IMG/VR virus record: IMGVR_UViG_3300028198_000256
Location: 51,004-115,003 of that record
Reading direction: 5' to 3' (one strand)
Source: a virus
Length of the DNA stretch: 64,000 nucleotides
A program made the position numbers and the translations under genes. The notes under the pieces are model-generated. The model was given only the letters and a program-made list of their open reading frames with translations. It did no database searches and was not told the origin of the DNA. Numbering within the stretch: the stretch's first letter is position 1; the number at the start of each line of letters is the position of its first letter. Below, piece after piece: positions 25,190 through 33,836 of this stretch.

Positions 25190-27100
25190 TTATTTAGTTT
25201 CTGTTTTTTCTTCTGGTGTCGGTTCCACAATCTCAGCATCTACAACTTCTGCCTCTTCGGGAACGACACCATCAACGACTTCTGCTTCAGGTTCCGGAAC
25301 TGGCTTTTGTAAAGTTGCAGATAACTCAGCCAACGATTGCACTTTAGTATTAATATCATCTAAATCTTCACCAGACATAGATTCTTTCAATTCAGAAACA
25401 CTATTTACGATCTTCTCACGTTCTTCATCTGGTACTATAATTTCTTCGTCTGCTAATTTCTTCTCAACATCATTAATAAATCCTTCCGCCATATTTCTTG
25501 CACCAACCAACGCAGTATACTTATCATCTGCATCTTTATGTTCTTCACCCTCTTTAATCATACGTTCTACATCTTCATCAGATAACCCCGATGAAGATTT
25601 AATTTCAATTGATTGTTCCTTACCAGTGTTTTTATCCTTGGCAGAAACATGCATAATACCATTAGCATCAATATTAAATTCAACTTCAATTTGTGGTGTT
25701 CCGCGTGGTCCTGGTTGAATTTCTGTTAAATCAAATCTACCTAAAGAATTATTACCAGAAGCAACTGAACGTTCACCTTGAAGAACATGAATAGTTACAG
25801 CTGATTGATTATCCTCTGCCGTCGAAAATACTTCACTTTTTTTCGTTGGAATGGTGGTATTCTTTTCAATTAATGTGGTCATAACACCACCCATCGTTTC
25901 AATACCTAATGACAATGGAGTAACATCAAGCAATAACACATTGTCAATACCACCAGATAACACACCACCCTGTGTAGCAGCACCAAGAGCAACTGACTCA
26001 TCAGGATTTACATCCTTTCTCGGTTCAATTCCAAAAATAGATTTTACCATTTCTTGAACTTTAGGCATTCTAGTTTGCCCACCAACTAAAATAACATCAT
26101 CGACCTTAGTAATGTCTGCATCCTTTAACGCAGTAACACATGGGTTTTTTGTACGTTCAATTAATTCAGATACCATCTTCTCCAATTTAGAACGTGAAAT
26201 CTTAACATTTAAATGTTTAGGACCAGTAGAATCCGCAGTAATATATGGTAAATTTACTTCAGTTTCTTGAGTCGATGACAACTCAATTTTACACTTTTCT
26301 GCCGCTTCTTTTAATCGTTGTAATGCAATAGGATCATTATGAAGATCTACACCATTTTCTTTTTTAAATTCATCACAGAGATAATCAATAAGTCGTAAAT
26401 CGAAATCCTCACCACCTAAAAATGTATCACCATTAGTAGACAATACTTCAAAGGAATATTCCCCATCCACATTCGACATCTCAATAATAGAAACATCAAA
26501 AGTACCACCACCAAGATCATAAACAGCAACTACCTTATCATCTTTAATATCACCCTTATCTAAACCATAAGATAGAGCCGCAGCAGTAGGTTCATTGATA
26601 ATTCGCATAACATCTAGTCCTGCAATCTTACCAGCATCCTTTGTTGCCTGTCTTTGTGAATCATTAAAATAAGCAGGAACAGTAATAACCGCCTGTGTTA
26701 CTTCAGAACCCAAATATGACTCCGCATCTTTTTTTAATTTCATTAAAATTTTTGATGAAATTTCTGGGGGAGATAATAACTCACCACCAGATTTTACCCA
26801 CGCATCACCATTATCCGCCTCTACAATGTCATAAGGCACCATAGATATGTCCTTTTGAACTGCATCATCTTTAAACTTTCTGCCAATTAATCTCTTAACC
26901 GCAAACAATGTATCTTTTGGATTAGTCACCGATTGTCTCTTAGCCGACTGTCCTACTAATATTTCCGAATCCGAATGTGAAACTATAGATGGTGTCGTCC
27001 TAGAACCTTCACCATTTTCAATTACTACTGCCTTACCATTCTCTAATACAGCTACACATGAATTAGTAGTACCCAAATCAATACCAATAATATTACCCAT
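25190..27100 (-). CDS. dnaK: DnaK (Hsp70) chaperone
   Basis: A 636-residue full-length Hsp70 (E. coli DnaK 638). It starts [15 protein letters not shown] and contains [29 protein letters not shown] and the linker [13 protein letters not shown] leading to the substrate-binding domain. The acidic C-terminus ends in a TPEEKTETK tail rather than the EEVKDKK of E. coli. The pair could assist folding of phage virion proteins or replication complexes. A complete dnaK-dnaJ pair is unusual in a T4-like phage. Confidence 0.96.
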   Translation of the reverse strand: MGNIIGIDLGTTNSCVAVLENGKAVVIENGEGSRTTPSIVSHSDSEILVGQSAKRQSVTNPKDTLFAVKRLIGRKFKDDAVQKDISMVPYDIVEADNGDAWVKSGGELLSPPEISSKILMKLKKDAESYLGSEVTQAVITVPAYFNDSQRQATKDAGKIAGLDVMRIINEPTAAALSYGLDKGDIKDDKVVAVYDLGGGTFDVSIIEMSNVDGEYSFEVLSTNGDTFLGGEDFDLRLIDYLCDEFKKENGVDLHNDPIALQRLKEAAEKCKIELSSTQETEVNLPYITADSTGPKHLNVKISRSKLEKMVSELIERTKNPCVTALKDADITKVDDVILVGGQTRMPKVQEMVKSIFGIEPRKDVNPDESVALGAATQGGVLSGGIDNVLLLDVTPLSLGIETMGGVMTTLIEKNTTIPTKKSEVFSTAEDNQSAVTIHVLQGERSVASGNNSLGRFDLTEIQPGPRGTPQIEVEFNIDANGIMHVSAKDKNTGKEQSIEIKSSSGLSDEDVERMIKEGEEHKDADDKYTALVGARNMAEGFINDVEKKLADEEIIVPDEEREKIVNSVSELKESMSGEDLDDINTKVQSLAELSATLQKPVPEPEAEVVDGVVPEEAEVVDAEIVEPTPEEKTETK

Positions 27101-27122
27101 TTTTACTTCTCCTTTCTCAATT

Positions 27123-27425
27123 TTAAATTAAACCGCTTTTCTTTCTTGCATTATTAATAATCTCTGTATTCTTTACAGTTTTCGCGTCCCTACCACCCAA
27201 CTTCTCAGCAAGTGGGGTATAAGGATTATTCTCTGCAACTTTAGAAAGTACCTCTTTAAACCCCTCACTGACTTTCATATCACCCCTACCAGATATTATC
27301 TTAGGAGCACCAATTATTTGTTTTATATTAGAGTTATCTGATAAAAATACATCCTTTTCAGATATACTAATAAACTTATCGAATACTTCGTCCGTATCAT
27401 TATTTTTAAATGTATATATAGGCAT
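27123..27425 (-). CDS. FmdB-like small phage protein
   Basis: A 100-residue protein starting [18 protein letters not shown], the N-terminal pattern of FmdB-type zinc-ribbon proteins, but without the Cys pairs. Similar Cys-less versions occur in marine T4-like phages. The second half is basic and disordered. Role unknown. Confidence 0.65.
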   Translation of the reverse strand: MPIYTFKNNDTDEVFDKFISISEKDVFLSDNSNIKQIIGAPKIISGRGDMKVSEGFKEVLSKVAENNPYTPLAEKLGGRDAKTVKNTEIINNARKKSGLI

Positions 27426-27935
27426 CTATTTTCTTACCATTATTCTTAATTCTAAATTATCACTTTCTTTACAGAAAGTCTGTTCGAAATTAGATTCCAT
27501 TTCTTCCATATAATCCCTCTCTATATATAAATTACTATTTATTTTTTTATCTAATACTGTCGCAATATAAAACATATTAATATATTTCCAATATGTCATA
27601 TATGTATAATACCCACCAATAATATGTACATTCATATGTGAATGATCGGACAACCACGACAATGAATCAGATATATTAATCTTAAATGATTTCTCATCAT
27701 ATGTTATTTCATTATTAGTCACAACATACTTCATATAATCTTCTGGTAATATACTAAATAATTGCTTATATGTATTATGCCCCATCAACAATATACCATT
27801 TCTCATTCTCATAGTACGGTCAAACCACGCCTGTGTCTTTTTAGAATACACAACAAGATTACAACCATTATCATCAATGCCATAATCTTCACTCAATATT
27901 ATACTTGCACTTACTGTCCTTTTTGTATTAATCAT
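27426..27935 (-). CDS. Dihydrofolate reductase-like protein
   Basis: A 169-residue protein from the ATG at 27935 (two codons after a TTG alternative). ILLMGHNTYKQL matches the DHFR cofactor loop MGRxTYES, and VHIIGGYYTY matches the IxGG motif before the C-terminal strands. T4 carries DHFR (frd). With ThyX in the same phage, which itself oxidises reduced flavin and yields tetrahydrofolate, a DHFR is not strictly needed for thymidylate, so its role may be general folate supply or structural. Confidence 0.72.
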   Translation of the reverse strand: MINTKRTVSASIILSEDYGIDDNGCNLVVYSKKTQAWFDRTMRMRNGILLMGHNTYKQLFSILPEDYMKYVVTNNEITYDEKSFKINISDSLSWLSDHSHMNVHIIGGYYTYMTYWKYINMFYIATVLDKKINSNLYIERDYMEEMESNFEQTFCKESDNLELRIMVRK

Positions 27936-27937
27936 AT

Positions 27938-28342
27938 TCAATCTAATAAATTTGGAAACACCTCGTCTACTAATCTTCTAGTTAACCACTTAACCTTCAT
28001 TTTTTTATTTATAATTTTGACAACGATCTCAGACTCTTTATGATGTAAACTCTCCAAGAATTGAATAAATCTATGTTCACTCCTATAATTAACGAAATAA
28101 GATTCATCTAAAAATACTTCAAATTCTGATAACCTTTTATGCAAATTACTTAGAGTATATCCCTCCGGAGAATCATCAGGAGTATACTTAGGCACTTTAT
28201 CTAATGCAAAATGAAAATCATCAAACATCAATTTTAATGTTTTTAATAATAACTTACTATTATTTTGCAATAACACATGTTTTCTTTCTTTTGTATTCTT
28301 TGCCTCATCAAACTCAAAAAATACTTCGTGTATATGTTTCAT
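27938..28342 (-). CDS. Stand-alone DNA ligase N-terminal-like domain
   Basis: A 134-residue protein resembling only the N-terminal DNA-binding domain of T4 gp30 ligase: a KERKHVLLQNNSKLLLKTLK helix at residues 18-37 and the end WLTRRLVDEVFPNLLD, comparable to the VWPGLI end of that domain. There is no adenylation-domain lysine motif. It overlaps the RNase H gene by 29 nt and precedes DHFR. It may help recruit ligase or bind nicks after RNase H. A remnant of a full ligase is possible. Confidence 0.5.
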   Translation of the reverse strand: MKHIHEVFFEFDEAKNTKERKHVLLQNNSKLLLKTLKLMFDDFHFALDKVPKYTPDDSPEGYTLSNLHKRLSEFEVFLDESYFVNYRSEHRFIQFLESLHHKESEIVVKIINKKMKVKWLTRRLVDEVFPNLLD

Positions 28343-29219
28343 TTATATCCTCTTTAAAATTATCTAATTGCATAAAAAACATCATCATTCTACGTGCTTG
28401 AAAATATTCCATCATAGTACGATTGTTACCATTTGGAGATTTAACGAAAGAATCCAATATATTATTAACAATTTCATCTGGTATACATGAAAAATCTATA
28501 AGTTGTTTGTTTCTATCATATCTTCTAATCATATCCTCATTACAAAATTCTGAAGGGTTCTTCGATATATCCATCATATCAATTATACTTTTTTTACGTA
28601 AAGATGTCTGCCGTTTACCAGTTGCGAATACATCATCATCTGATAATATATTTGGAATTCCATCTGATCTATCACCCCTTATAATATGTTCTCTTAAAAA
28701 CTTTAATGGGTTATCAGTAACTAAAAACTTACCAGCACTTTGACTATATTGAAACACGCCATCATAAATTTGTAATTGTTTAAAATCTTTATCAGAAGAT
28801 AATATCAATACCTTTTCAAGATGATGATACTCTTTAGTCAAAATTGCAATAATGTCATCTGCCTCAGTTTTATCAATCTCTAACACTCTATATGGAAAAT
28901 AATCAACCAAATCCTTCTTTATGGAAGACATGCCATCAAATACAAATTTCCAATCAAATTTAGAAGTCTCTCTATCTTTCTTCCTAGAATGTTTATAATA
29001 CGGAAATATATCCTTTCGCCAAAAATGTTTATTATCACAACATATAACAATATTACCATATTTTTTAGAATATTTCTTTTTAACAGATAATACATATTCT
29101 AAAAATAAATTCATAACCGCAGAATATTCAACTATATCATCTGGTTCCTCTCTTAACGTATTGTTCAATTCCCTAATAGATAAACTTATTATAATTTGAT
29201 TAAAATCTATTAATATCAT
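28314..29219 (-). CDS. rnh: T4-type RNase H / 5'-3' flap nuclease
   Basis: A 301-residue protein of the T4 Rnh family, which removes RNA primers and flaps from Okazaki fragments. It has the N-terminal metal site LIDFNQ, ICCDNKHFWRKDIFPYYKHSR, and the acidic cluster TEADDIIA and SSDKDFKQLQ, followed by GDRSDGIPNI of the H3TH region. Length matches T4 Rnh (305). Confidence 0.9.
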   Translation of the reverse strand: MILIDFNQIIISLSIRELNNTLREEPDDIVEYSAVMNLFLEYVLSVKKKYSKKYGNIVICCDNKHFWRKDIFPYYKHSRKKDRETSKFDWKFVFDGMSSIKKDLVDYFPYRVLEIDKTEADDIIAILTKEYHHLEKVLILSSDKDFKQLQIYDGVFQYSQSAGKFLVTDNPLKFLREHIIRGDRSDGIPNILSDDDVFATGKRQTSLRKKSIIDMMDISKNPSEFCNEDMIRRYDRNKQLIDFSCIPDEIVNNILDSFVKSPNGNNRTMMEYFQARRMMMFFMQLDNFKEDINETYTRSIF

Positions 29220-29230
29220 ATATCACCAAT

Positions 29231-29377
29231 TTATTCACCAAAATCTAAACTAAGGTATTCCGTCACGTCAACATTAGTTCCGCACATACTACAGTATTTA
29301 ACACCATTATCATCGTCATCCATCAACACCACCACATATTCAGATTCACAATTATCACATTTTATTTGTATATCCAT
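29231..29377 (-). CDS. Zinc-ribbon microprotein
   Basis: A 48-residue protein with CDNC near residue 7 and CSMC near residue 29, the paired Cys knuckles of a zinc ribbon, and an acidic loop between them. It ends LSLDFGE. It could be a small transcription or clamp-associated factor; not assignable. Confidence 0.55.
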   Translation of the reverse strand: MDIQIKCDNCESEYVVVLMDDDDNGVKYCSMCGTNVDVTEYLSLDFGE

Positions 29378-29399
29378 ATACCTATCCCTCTCTTAATAA

Positions 29400-29579
29400 T
29401 CAGAACACATCTTCATCCCTTTGAAATTTCTTACTTACTTTTTTATCCTTAAAAGTATTTCTGTATTCTATTTGTTCCCATCTAATTTTACCATACATAG
29501 AAATAAAACTCTCTTTATCCATTTCTAACCAATCGTTCTCAGACTCAAAATCTATATCATGTAAATTCATTTTAGACAT
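29400..29579 (-). CDS. Small hydrophilic protein
   Basis: A 59-residue charged protein (MSKMNLHDIDFES start) with an acidic N-terminal half and a basic C-terminal half. No family recognised. Short spacers separate it from its neighbours. Confidence 0.45.
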   Translation of the reverse strand: MSKMNLHDIDFESENDWLEMDKESFISMYGKIRWEQIEYRNTFKDKKVSKKFQRDEDVF

Positions 29580-29602
29580 AATACTACACCTACTCTCCTA
29601 AC

Positions 29603-29740
29603 TCATTTTTTTAACAATTCTTCTATATGATCAACTACAGAAGTACTCCTTGCAGCCAACCAAACATTAATATACTTATATCCATATTTTTTACCAAATT
29701 CAATCATACTCATAGTTTCAACATCATCACTCATACTCAT
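29603..29740 (-). CDS. Small hypothetical protein
   Basis: A 45-residue ORF (MSMSDDVETM start) whose ATG overlaps the stop of the SH3-like gene as ATGA. Helical, mixed charge. Unknown. Confidence 0.45.
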   Translation of the reverse strand: MSMSDDVETMSMIEFGKKYGYKYINVWLAARSTSVVDHIEELLKK

Positions 29741-30150
29741 ACTCCAATAACCCTATTAGCCTCTTCTATCATATCATCCGCCTCTTTTGAATATGTATAA
29801 AATTCATATTCATGTCTATCCCAATCTTCAATACAATATTTCTTGACAAAATCTTCTTTTGTCATATCATACCACTCTTCCGACTGTCCTGCATAATTAT
29901 ATAAATACTTAAATTCAATAACATTCTCTGGTCGAAATGATCTCCAACCCTGTGAGTTAACATCCCACACAGAAATAACTAATTCAGATACATTACCATT
30001 ACCCTTTGGTAAAAACGATTCAGGAACAAAAATCATATCTAATGTGCATGACATAACACGTAAATCACCATTAACTTTATTAAAAGTTACTTCACACACA
30101 CCATCTTTTAAAGAGTTAACCATTCCGCTCTTACTTCTAATATCATTCAT
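29737..30150 (-). CDS. SH3-barrel-like marine-phage protein
   Basis: A 137-residue protein. The start ATG at 30150 follows a GAGGG site; an earlier TTG is less likely. GVCEVTFNKVNGDLRVMSCTL and WDVNSQGWRSFRPENVIEF match small SH3-like barrel proteins common in T4-like marine phages. The C-terminal third is acidic and helical. Function not established. Confidence 0.65.
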   Translation of the reverse strand: MNDIRSKSGMVNSLKDGVCEVTFNKVNGDLRVMSCTLDMIFVPESFLPKGNGNVSELVISVWDVNSQGWRSFRPENVIEFKYLYNYAGQSEEWYDMTKEDFVKKYCIEDWDRHEYEFYTYSKEADDMIEEANRVIGV

Positions 30151-30152
30151 AA

Positions 30153-30311
30153 TCAACCACCCTCATATAACGCAGCACCAGTAATCATTGATAAAAACCC
30201 AACAAACGAATATGAAATCATAGAACCAATATCATACGTCGCAGAATCAACAACCCCTAGAATAACAAAAAAACCCAAAACACTCAATAAAACACATAAA
30301 AAATTATACAT
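30153..30311 (-). CDS. Small membrane protein
   Basis: A 52-residue protein, almost wholly hydrophobic with two likely spans (about residues 3-21 and 30-48). It ends at the ribosome binding site of the SH3-like gene. Unknown. Confidence 0.45.
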   Translation of the reverse strand: MYNFLCVLLSVLGFFVILGVVDSATYDIGSMISYSFVGFLSMITGAALYEGG

Positions 30312-30393
30312 ATATCCTCATATTAAACTAATTAAAAAACAAAACCAAACTATATTAATACATATCAATTCAATTAATATATCTATTATAAAA

Positions 30394-30576
30394 TCATAAA
30401 TTCTTTTTGGCAATATAGTCATGACTATAATCTATCTCAGTATGTGTATCTCTATCATGATCGTGAACACTCGCATAATCACCATTTACAATCGGTATAA
30501 CAAATACTATCCATAAAAAACCAACTACTATGCACAACATAGTAACTATAATTTTCTGTATAGTTAACTTATCCAT
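30394..30576 (-). CDS. Membrane-anchored His-rich microprotein
   Basis: A 60-residue protein with one hydrophobic helix (residues 9-30) followed by a His/Asp-rich tail (HDHDRDTHTEIDYSHD), which could bind divalent metal. Unknown family. Confidence 0.5.
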   Translation of the reverse strand: MDKLTIQKIIVTMLCIVVGFLWIVFVIPIVNGDYASVHDHDRDTHTEIDYSHDYIAKKNL

Positions 30577-30582
30577 GGCAGA

Positions 30583-30729
30583 TTACCCCACTAATATACG
30601 ATTCTGCACTTCCTCTATCTCAACATCAGTAAATACCTTATTACCAACTAAAGCTGGAAACAGTAATAACATTATAATTAAACCAAACATCAATCCCAAT
30701 AAAACCAATCTTCTTATTAAAATACTCAT
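30583..30729 (-). CDS. Single-span membrane microprotein
   Basis: A 48-residue ORF (MSILIRRLVLL start) with a hydrophobic helix at residues 6-25 and a short hydrophilic tail. It is one of a run of small membrane proteins between 30.1 and 31.0 kb. Confidence 0.45.
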   Translation of the reverse strand: MSILIRRLVLLGLMFGLIIMLLLFPALVGNKVFTDVEIEEVQNRILVG

Positions 30730-30747
30730 TTTAATACTCCATTAAAT

Positions 30748-30969
30748 TTAAAAAAACCATCTATAAATAGCTACAATGTCAATAACAAAATAAACAACAT
30801 TCATCCACATTAAAGAATATTCATGAATCCTATACCCATAAATACACCAAAGAATTGAAGAAACTCCAAATAATATAAAGGAATATGGACTAATAGTTAT
30901 ATTCAATGCCAATAATATTGCGGCAACAACTCCAAAAATGGTTCCCCAATCGGCAATATTAAGTTTCAT
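30748..30969 (-). CDS. Small three-span membrane protein
   Basis: A 73-residue protein with three hydrophobic segments, recalling minimal transporters such as SemiSWEET or PnuC-like fragments, though no diagnostic motif is clear. It is the first gene after the promoter at 30975-31003. Confidence 0.5.
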   Translation of the reverse strand: MKLNIADWGTIFGVVAAILLALNITISPYSFILFGVSSILWCIYGYRIHEYSLMWMNVVYFVIDIVAIYRWFF

Positions 30970-30974
30970 AACAC

Positions 30975-31003
30975 ATTATATCATAAAGTCATCTAATTGT
31001 CAA
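30975..31003 (-). promoter_or_regulatory. Early promoter with perfect hexamers
   Basis: Minus-strand TTGACA at 30998-31003 (overlapping the last codons of the upstream gene), 17-bp spacer ending TGA, and TATAAT at 30975-30980. It drives the small membrane protein cluster and probably RNase H further on. Confidence 0.9.
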
Positions 31004-31269
31004 GTGGTTTTTAACCTTTCCCATAAAATAGTTACTAAAGCTCTATGACTTTTACGTCTATCCAATTCTATATTTAAAAATTCTCTACCAAAAGTTTCTA
31101 ATTGCAATTTATTCATTTTTAAAAGATCCTCATGTGTTACTGATTTTGGATCACCATTTAAATAAGAAAAATCACAATCATCTATTATAACATCCTCTGG
31201 TTTCTTAATGACCCCAGCCGGATCTTGTACTGAAGACAAAAACATATCTTTAATCCACTCAAATATCAT
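31000..31269 (-). CDS. Small hypothetical protein
   Basis: An 89-residue protein. The C-terminal half (LLKMNKLQLETFGREF, IELDRRKSHRALVTIL) forms a helix pair resembling small SAP-like or helical phage proteins. It follows the PD-(D/E)XK nuclease gene after 9 nt. Unknown. Confidence 0.5.
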   Translation of the reverse strand: MIFEWIKDMFLSSVQDPAGVIKKPEDVIIDDCDFSYLNGDPKSVTHEDLLKMNKLQLETFGREFLNIELDRRKSHRALVTILWERLKTT

Positions 31270-31278
31270 ATCATCACC

Positions 31279-31944
31279 TCAAAAACTATTATTATACTTA
31301 TATATAGTATCTTTAAGATCCGTCGTCCAATTATCTCGATGTTCTTTAAATACTTGTGGTTCGTGTCCATCAACTGCAATAATAATTACTAATTCTACTA
31401 TTGGTATATTAGTACGTTCTTCCCACATTATTGCATAAGCAGCACATTGCATAAAATATGACGATATCCATTCTTTCTTTTTCAATTTCTTTGATGTTTT
31501 AAAATCTATAATACTTAACTTTCCATCAAATTCAGCAACACAATCTACTCTACCAGCCAACTTCAAATGATTAGAATATAATGCACACTCTTGTTCATAT
31601 ATACTACCAATACGATCAAGAGTAGATTTCACCGAAGATAATGATGATATTATATTAGGAAAATATCCTTTCGTATAATCAACATCATTATCAAGATACT
31701 TCTCTATTATTTCATGTACTTGTGTTCCACGATAAGACGCAGCATAAGAAATCTTATTAGCCGCTTCAATACCAACACGTCTTTTCCATTTATCAATGAA
31801 TTCCTTTGATAATATAGATAAGACAGTTGTAACAGACGGATATTCAATACCATCTGGTGTCACATATTTCCTAGAACCATCAGATGACGTGACAGATTCC
31901 AAATCATCATAATCCTTAAAATTAATCGGACAATGTTCAAACAC
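31279..31944 (-). CDS. PD-(D/E)XK exonuclease (RecB/Cas4-like)
   Basis: A 221-residue nuclease. SVTTVLSIL and RGTQVHEIIEKYL near residues 38-80 are followed by GRVDCVAEFDGKLSIIDFKTSK near residues 129-150, which contains the D-(x)n-DxK catalytic core, then QCAAYAIMW. This is the layout of Cas4/RecB-like phage exonucleases found in marine T4-like phages, probably acting in recombination or host DNA breakdown. It shares one base with dut. Confidence 0.8.
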   Translation of the reverse strand: MFEHCPINFKDYDDLESVTSSDGSRKYVTPDGIEYPSVTTVLSILSKEFIDKWKRRVGIEAANKISYAASYRGTQVHEIIEKYLDNDVDYTKGYFPNIISSLSSVKSTLDRIGSIYEQECALYSNHLKLAGRVDCVAEFDGKLSIIDFKTSKKLKKKEWISSYFMQCAAYAIMWEERTNIPIVELVIIIAVDGHEPQVFKEHRDNWTTDLKDTIYKYNNSF

Positions 31945-32465
31945 TAATTAACTCCCGTCGAACCAAATCCACCAGATCCCCTACTAAAAGAACCATCACC
32001 AGTACTTGGTAATTCATGCAAATCACTACATACAACTATATCAGGACTTTCATGTGGTATAAACATAATCTGAGCAATCCTATCTCCATCATTTACTCTA
32101 AATTTATCTGAACCATGATTCTGCAATACAACACCAACAACACCACGATAATCAGAATCTATCACACCAGCTAATACATCAATCCCATGTCTTAATGCCA
32201 ACCCAGACCTTGGTTTAATTATACCTACAAATCCTTGACGTATACCAAACACCACACCAGTAGATATCAATAAACGTTCTCCTGGATATATATATGACGT
32301 TCTATGTTTTATACCAGTAGGATTAGATTCATATGTAATTGTTTCATCTACAGATGCATATAAGTCATACCCAGCAGAATAATTAGTACCCCTAGTTGGT
32401 TTTTTAGCAGTCTCATTCATTAATATAACTTTCACACCTAATAGAGAATTTTCATCATATATCAT
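31944..32465 (-). CDS. dut: dUTPase
   Basis: A 173-residue trimeric-type dUTPase with all five motifs visible: YSAGYDLYA, PRSGLALRHG, GVIDSDYRGVV, GDRIAQIMF and the P-loop-like RGSGGFGSTG at the C-terminus. It converts dUTP to dUMP, keeping uracil out of DNA and feeding ThyX. It sits between the exonuclease and thyX. Confidence 0.95.
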   Translation of the reverse strand: MIYDENSLLGVKVILMNETAKKPTRGTNYSAGYDLYASVDETITYESNPTGIKHRTSYIYPGERLLISTGVVFGIRQGFVGIIKPRSGLALRHGIDVLAGVIDSDYRGVVGVVLQNHGSDKFRVNDGDRIAQIMFIPHESPDIVVCSDLHELPSTGDGSFSRGSGGFGSTGVN

Positions 32466-32647
32466 TCTCCACCCCCTATTTGATATTCATATTTTAATAC
32501 ATTCCAAGGCAACTTATCATAAGATGACATACCTTCATCTGTTGGTTTCGGTATGTTAACCCAAATCATATCAGTACCCCTATATCTAACTCTAATACGT
32601 TTATTAGATTTCCAATCATAATTCAACTGTAATACACTTTTACTCAT
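32462..32647 (-). CDS. Small hypothetical protein
   Basis: A 61-residue protein overlapping both dut (4 nt) and thyX (8 nt). Basic N-terminal half. No family recognised; its tight coupling suggests a role in thymidylate metabolism, which is only inference. Confidence 0.5.
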   Translation of the reverse strand: MSKSVLQLNYDWKSNKRIRVRYRGTDMIWVNIPKPTDEGMSSYDKLPWNVLKYEYQIGGGE

Positions 32648-33404
32648 AATCTCTCACCACCTTCTTCATAGTTAATGCTTCCCACGAAATAGGATACAAC
32701 GCCCCTAATATTCTATTCCACTCATCAGCAAGTTCACGTATCTCCAATTGAGCCGTAGAACTTTTTCTTAAATTATATGCTCTTGCCCAAGCATATAAAG
32801 ATCCTGTTACAAAATATTCAGTCATCATAGACTGTGGTAGAACCATACGAGCCTGTTCTGGACACACACCCGACTCAATCATCTCCGTATATAATCTAGT
32901 TGATTGAGTAATATGACTCATATATGCGTCTTCTAATAATGGAGAAGTTAGTCCATTCATGAATGGTTCTTTGAAATGAGTTATAAAATCCGTATCAGAA
33001 GAACCCTGTTTAACCTTCTCTGGGCGTGTTCTCCACCCATTAGTTTCTGGTACATGGAAATCTGGAGTATCTGATACATATCGTCTAGACACTTCATTAT
33101 AACTAAACCCCACAACATGCTTAAATCTCTGTCTAGCAACAAAAATAGGCACTTTCTCACGTAACGTAACCATTTCATGTGTAAATGGTGTGAAGTGGTT
33201 ATGTTTGGCCAAATACCTAATCAACTTTTTATCACCATCTTTAACATTAGGAATAAATGCGTGTAATGTACACTCTCCATCTTCATCCACGTGTTCTACA
33301 ATTTCATCAAAGCCAACCCCCTCAGAAAACTTAGCAAATGAAACACGAGCAGAATTAACTACTGTAATATCATCACCCATATGATTAACATATTCTACCT
33401 TCAT
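32640..33404 (-). CDS. thyX: Flavin-dependent thymidylate synthase
   Basis: A 254-residue ThyX making dTMP from dUMP with FAD, NADPH and methylene-tetrahydrofolate. The signature is ARQRFKHVVGFSYNEVSRRY near residues 90-110, where the first His of the RHR motif is Gln. HFTPFTHEMV precedes it. Phage ThyX is expected alongside dUTPase and NrdAB. Confidence 0.93.
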   Translation of the reverse strand: MKVEYVNHMGDDITVVNSARVSFAKFSEGVGFDEIVEHVDEDGECTLHAFIPNVKDGDKKLIRYLAKHNHFTPFTHEMVTLREKVPIFVARQRFKHVVGFSYNEVSRRYVSDTPDFHVPETNGWRTRPEKVKQGSSDTDFITHFKEPFMNGLTSPLLEDAYMSHITQSTRLYTEMIESGVCPEQARMVLPQSMMTEYFVTGSLYAWARAYNLRKSSTAQLEIRELADEWNRILGALYPISWEALTMKKVVRDYE

Positions 33405-33413
33405 ATATACCCC

Positions 33414-33821
33414 TCATAACCTATTTAAATGTGACTTCCTAACCTTAACCATTATCCAAGAATTGTAATATTCATCAGATTCTAATACTTTATAATCAAA
33501 TTGATACTTAGCCTCAAAATACGCACATTCCGACTTAGTTTTACACAACCTCAATATCTTCCTATCAAACTGTTCAGCCCCAATTTTATTCAAATCTTCT
33601 AATAATAATTCAGAAGAACCATAGTAATCTTGCCAATCAGATTCTACCTTCTTCTTCTTTCTCTTTTTATTCTTTTGATATGACTTAACTGACCAAAAGA
33701 ATTTCTTACCTATATACTTCTTACCATTATCTTTATTAGTTATTTCATATACAAACCCATATAAAAGTTTTGGATCTAAATTCTTGGGTACATATACCTT
33801 ATTCCTATACATCCATGTCAT
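33414..33821 (-). CDS. GIY-YIG-like endonuclease
   Basis: A 135-residue protein; the ATG at 33821 follows AAGGATG, and an upstream GTG is less likely. LYGFVYEITNKDNGKKYIGKKFF is the split GIY-YIG motif region (residues 20-42), followed by WQDYYGSS and an ECAYFEAKYQF helix with the catalytic Glu. It resembles small Seg-like nucleases of T4-like phages; it has no DNA-binding extension. Confidence 0.68.
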   Translation of the reverse strand: MTWMYRNKVYVPKNLDPKLLYGFVYEITNKDNGKKYIGKKFFWSVKSYQKNKKRKKKKVESDWQDYYGSSELLLEDLNKIGAEQFDRKILRLCKTKSECAYFEAKYQFDYKVLESDEYYNSWIMVKVRKSHLNRL

Positions 33822-33836
33822 ACACACATCCTTATA

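Noticed and set aside
24158-27100. Bacterial chromosome contamination around dnaK, dnaJ and fad genes
   Set aside because: Flanking genes on both sides are phage-type, all genes share strand, spacing and AT-rich composition, and phage microproteins lie between them. Chimerism cannot be fully excluded without read data.
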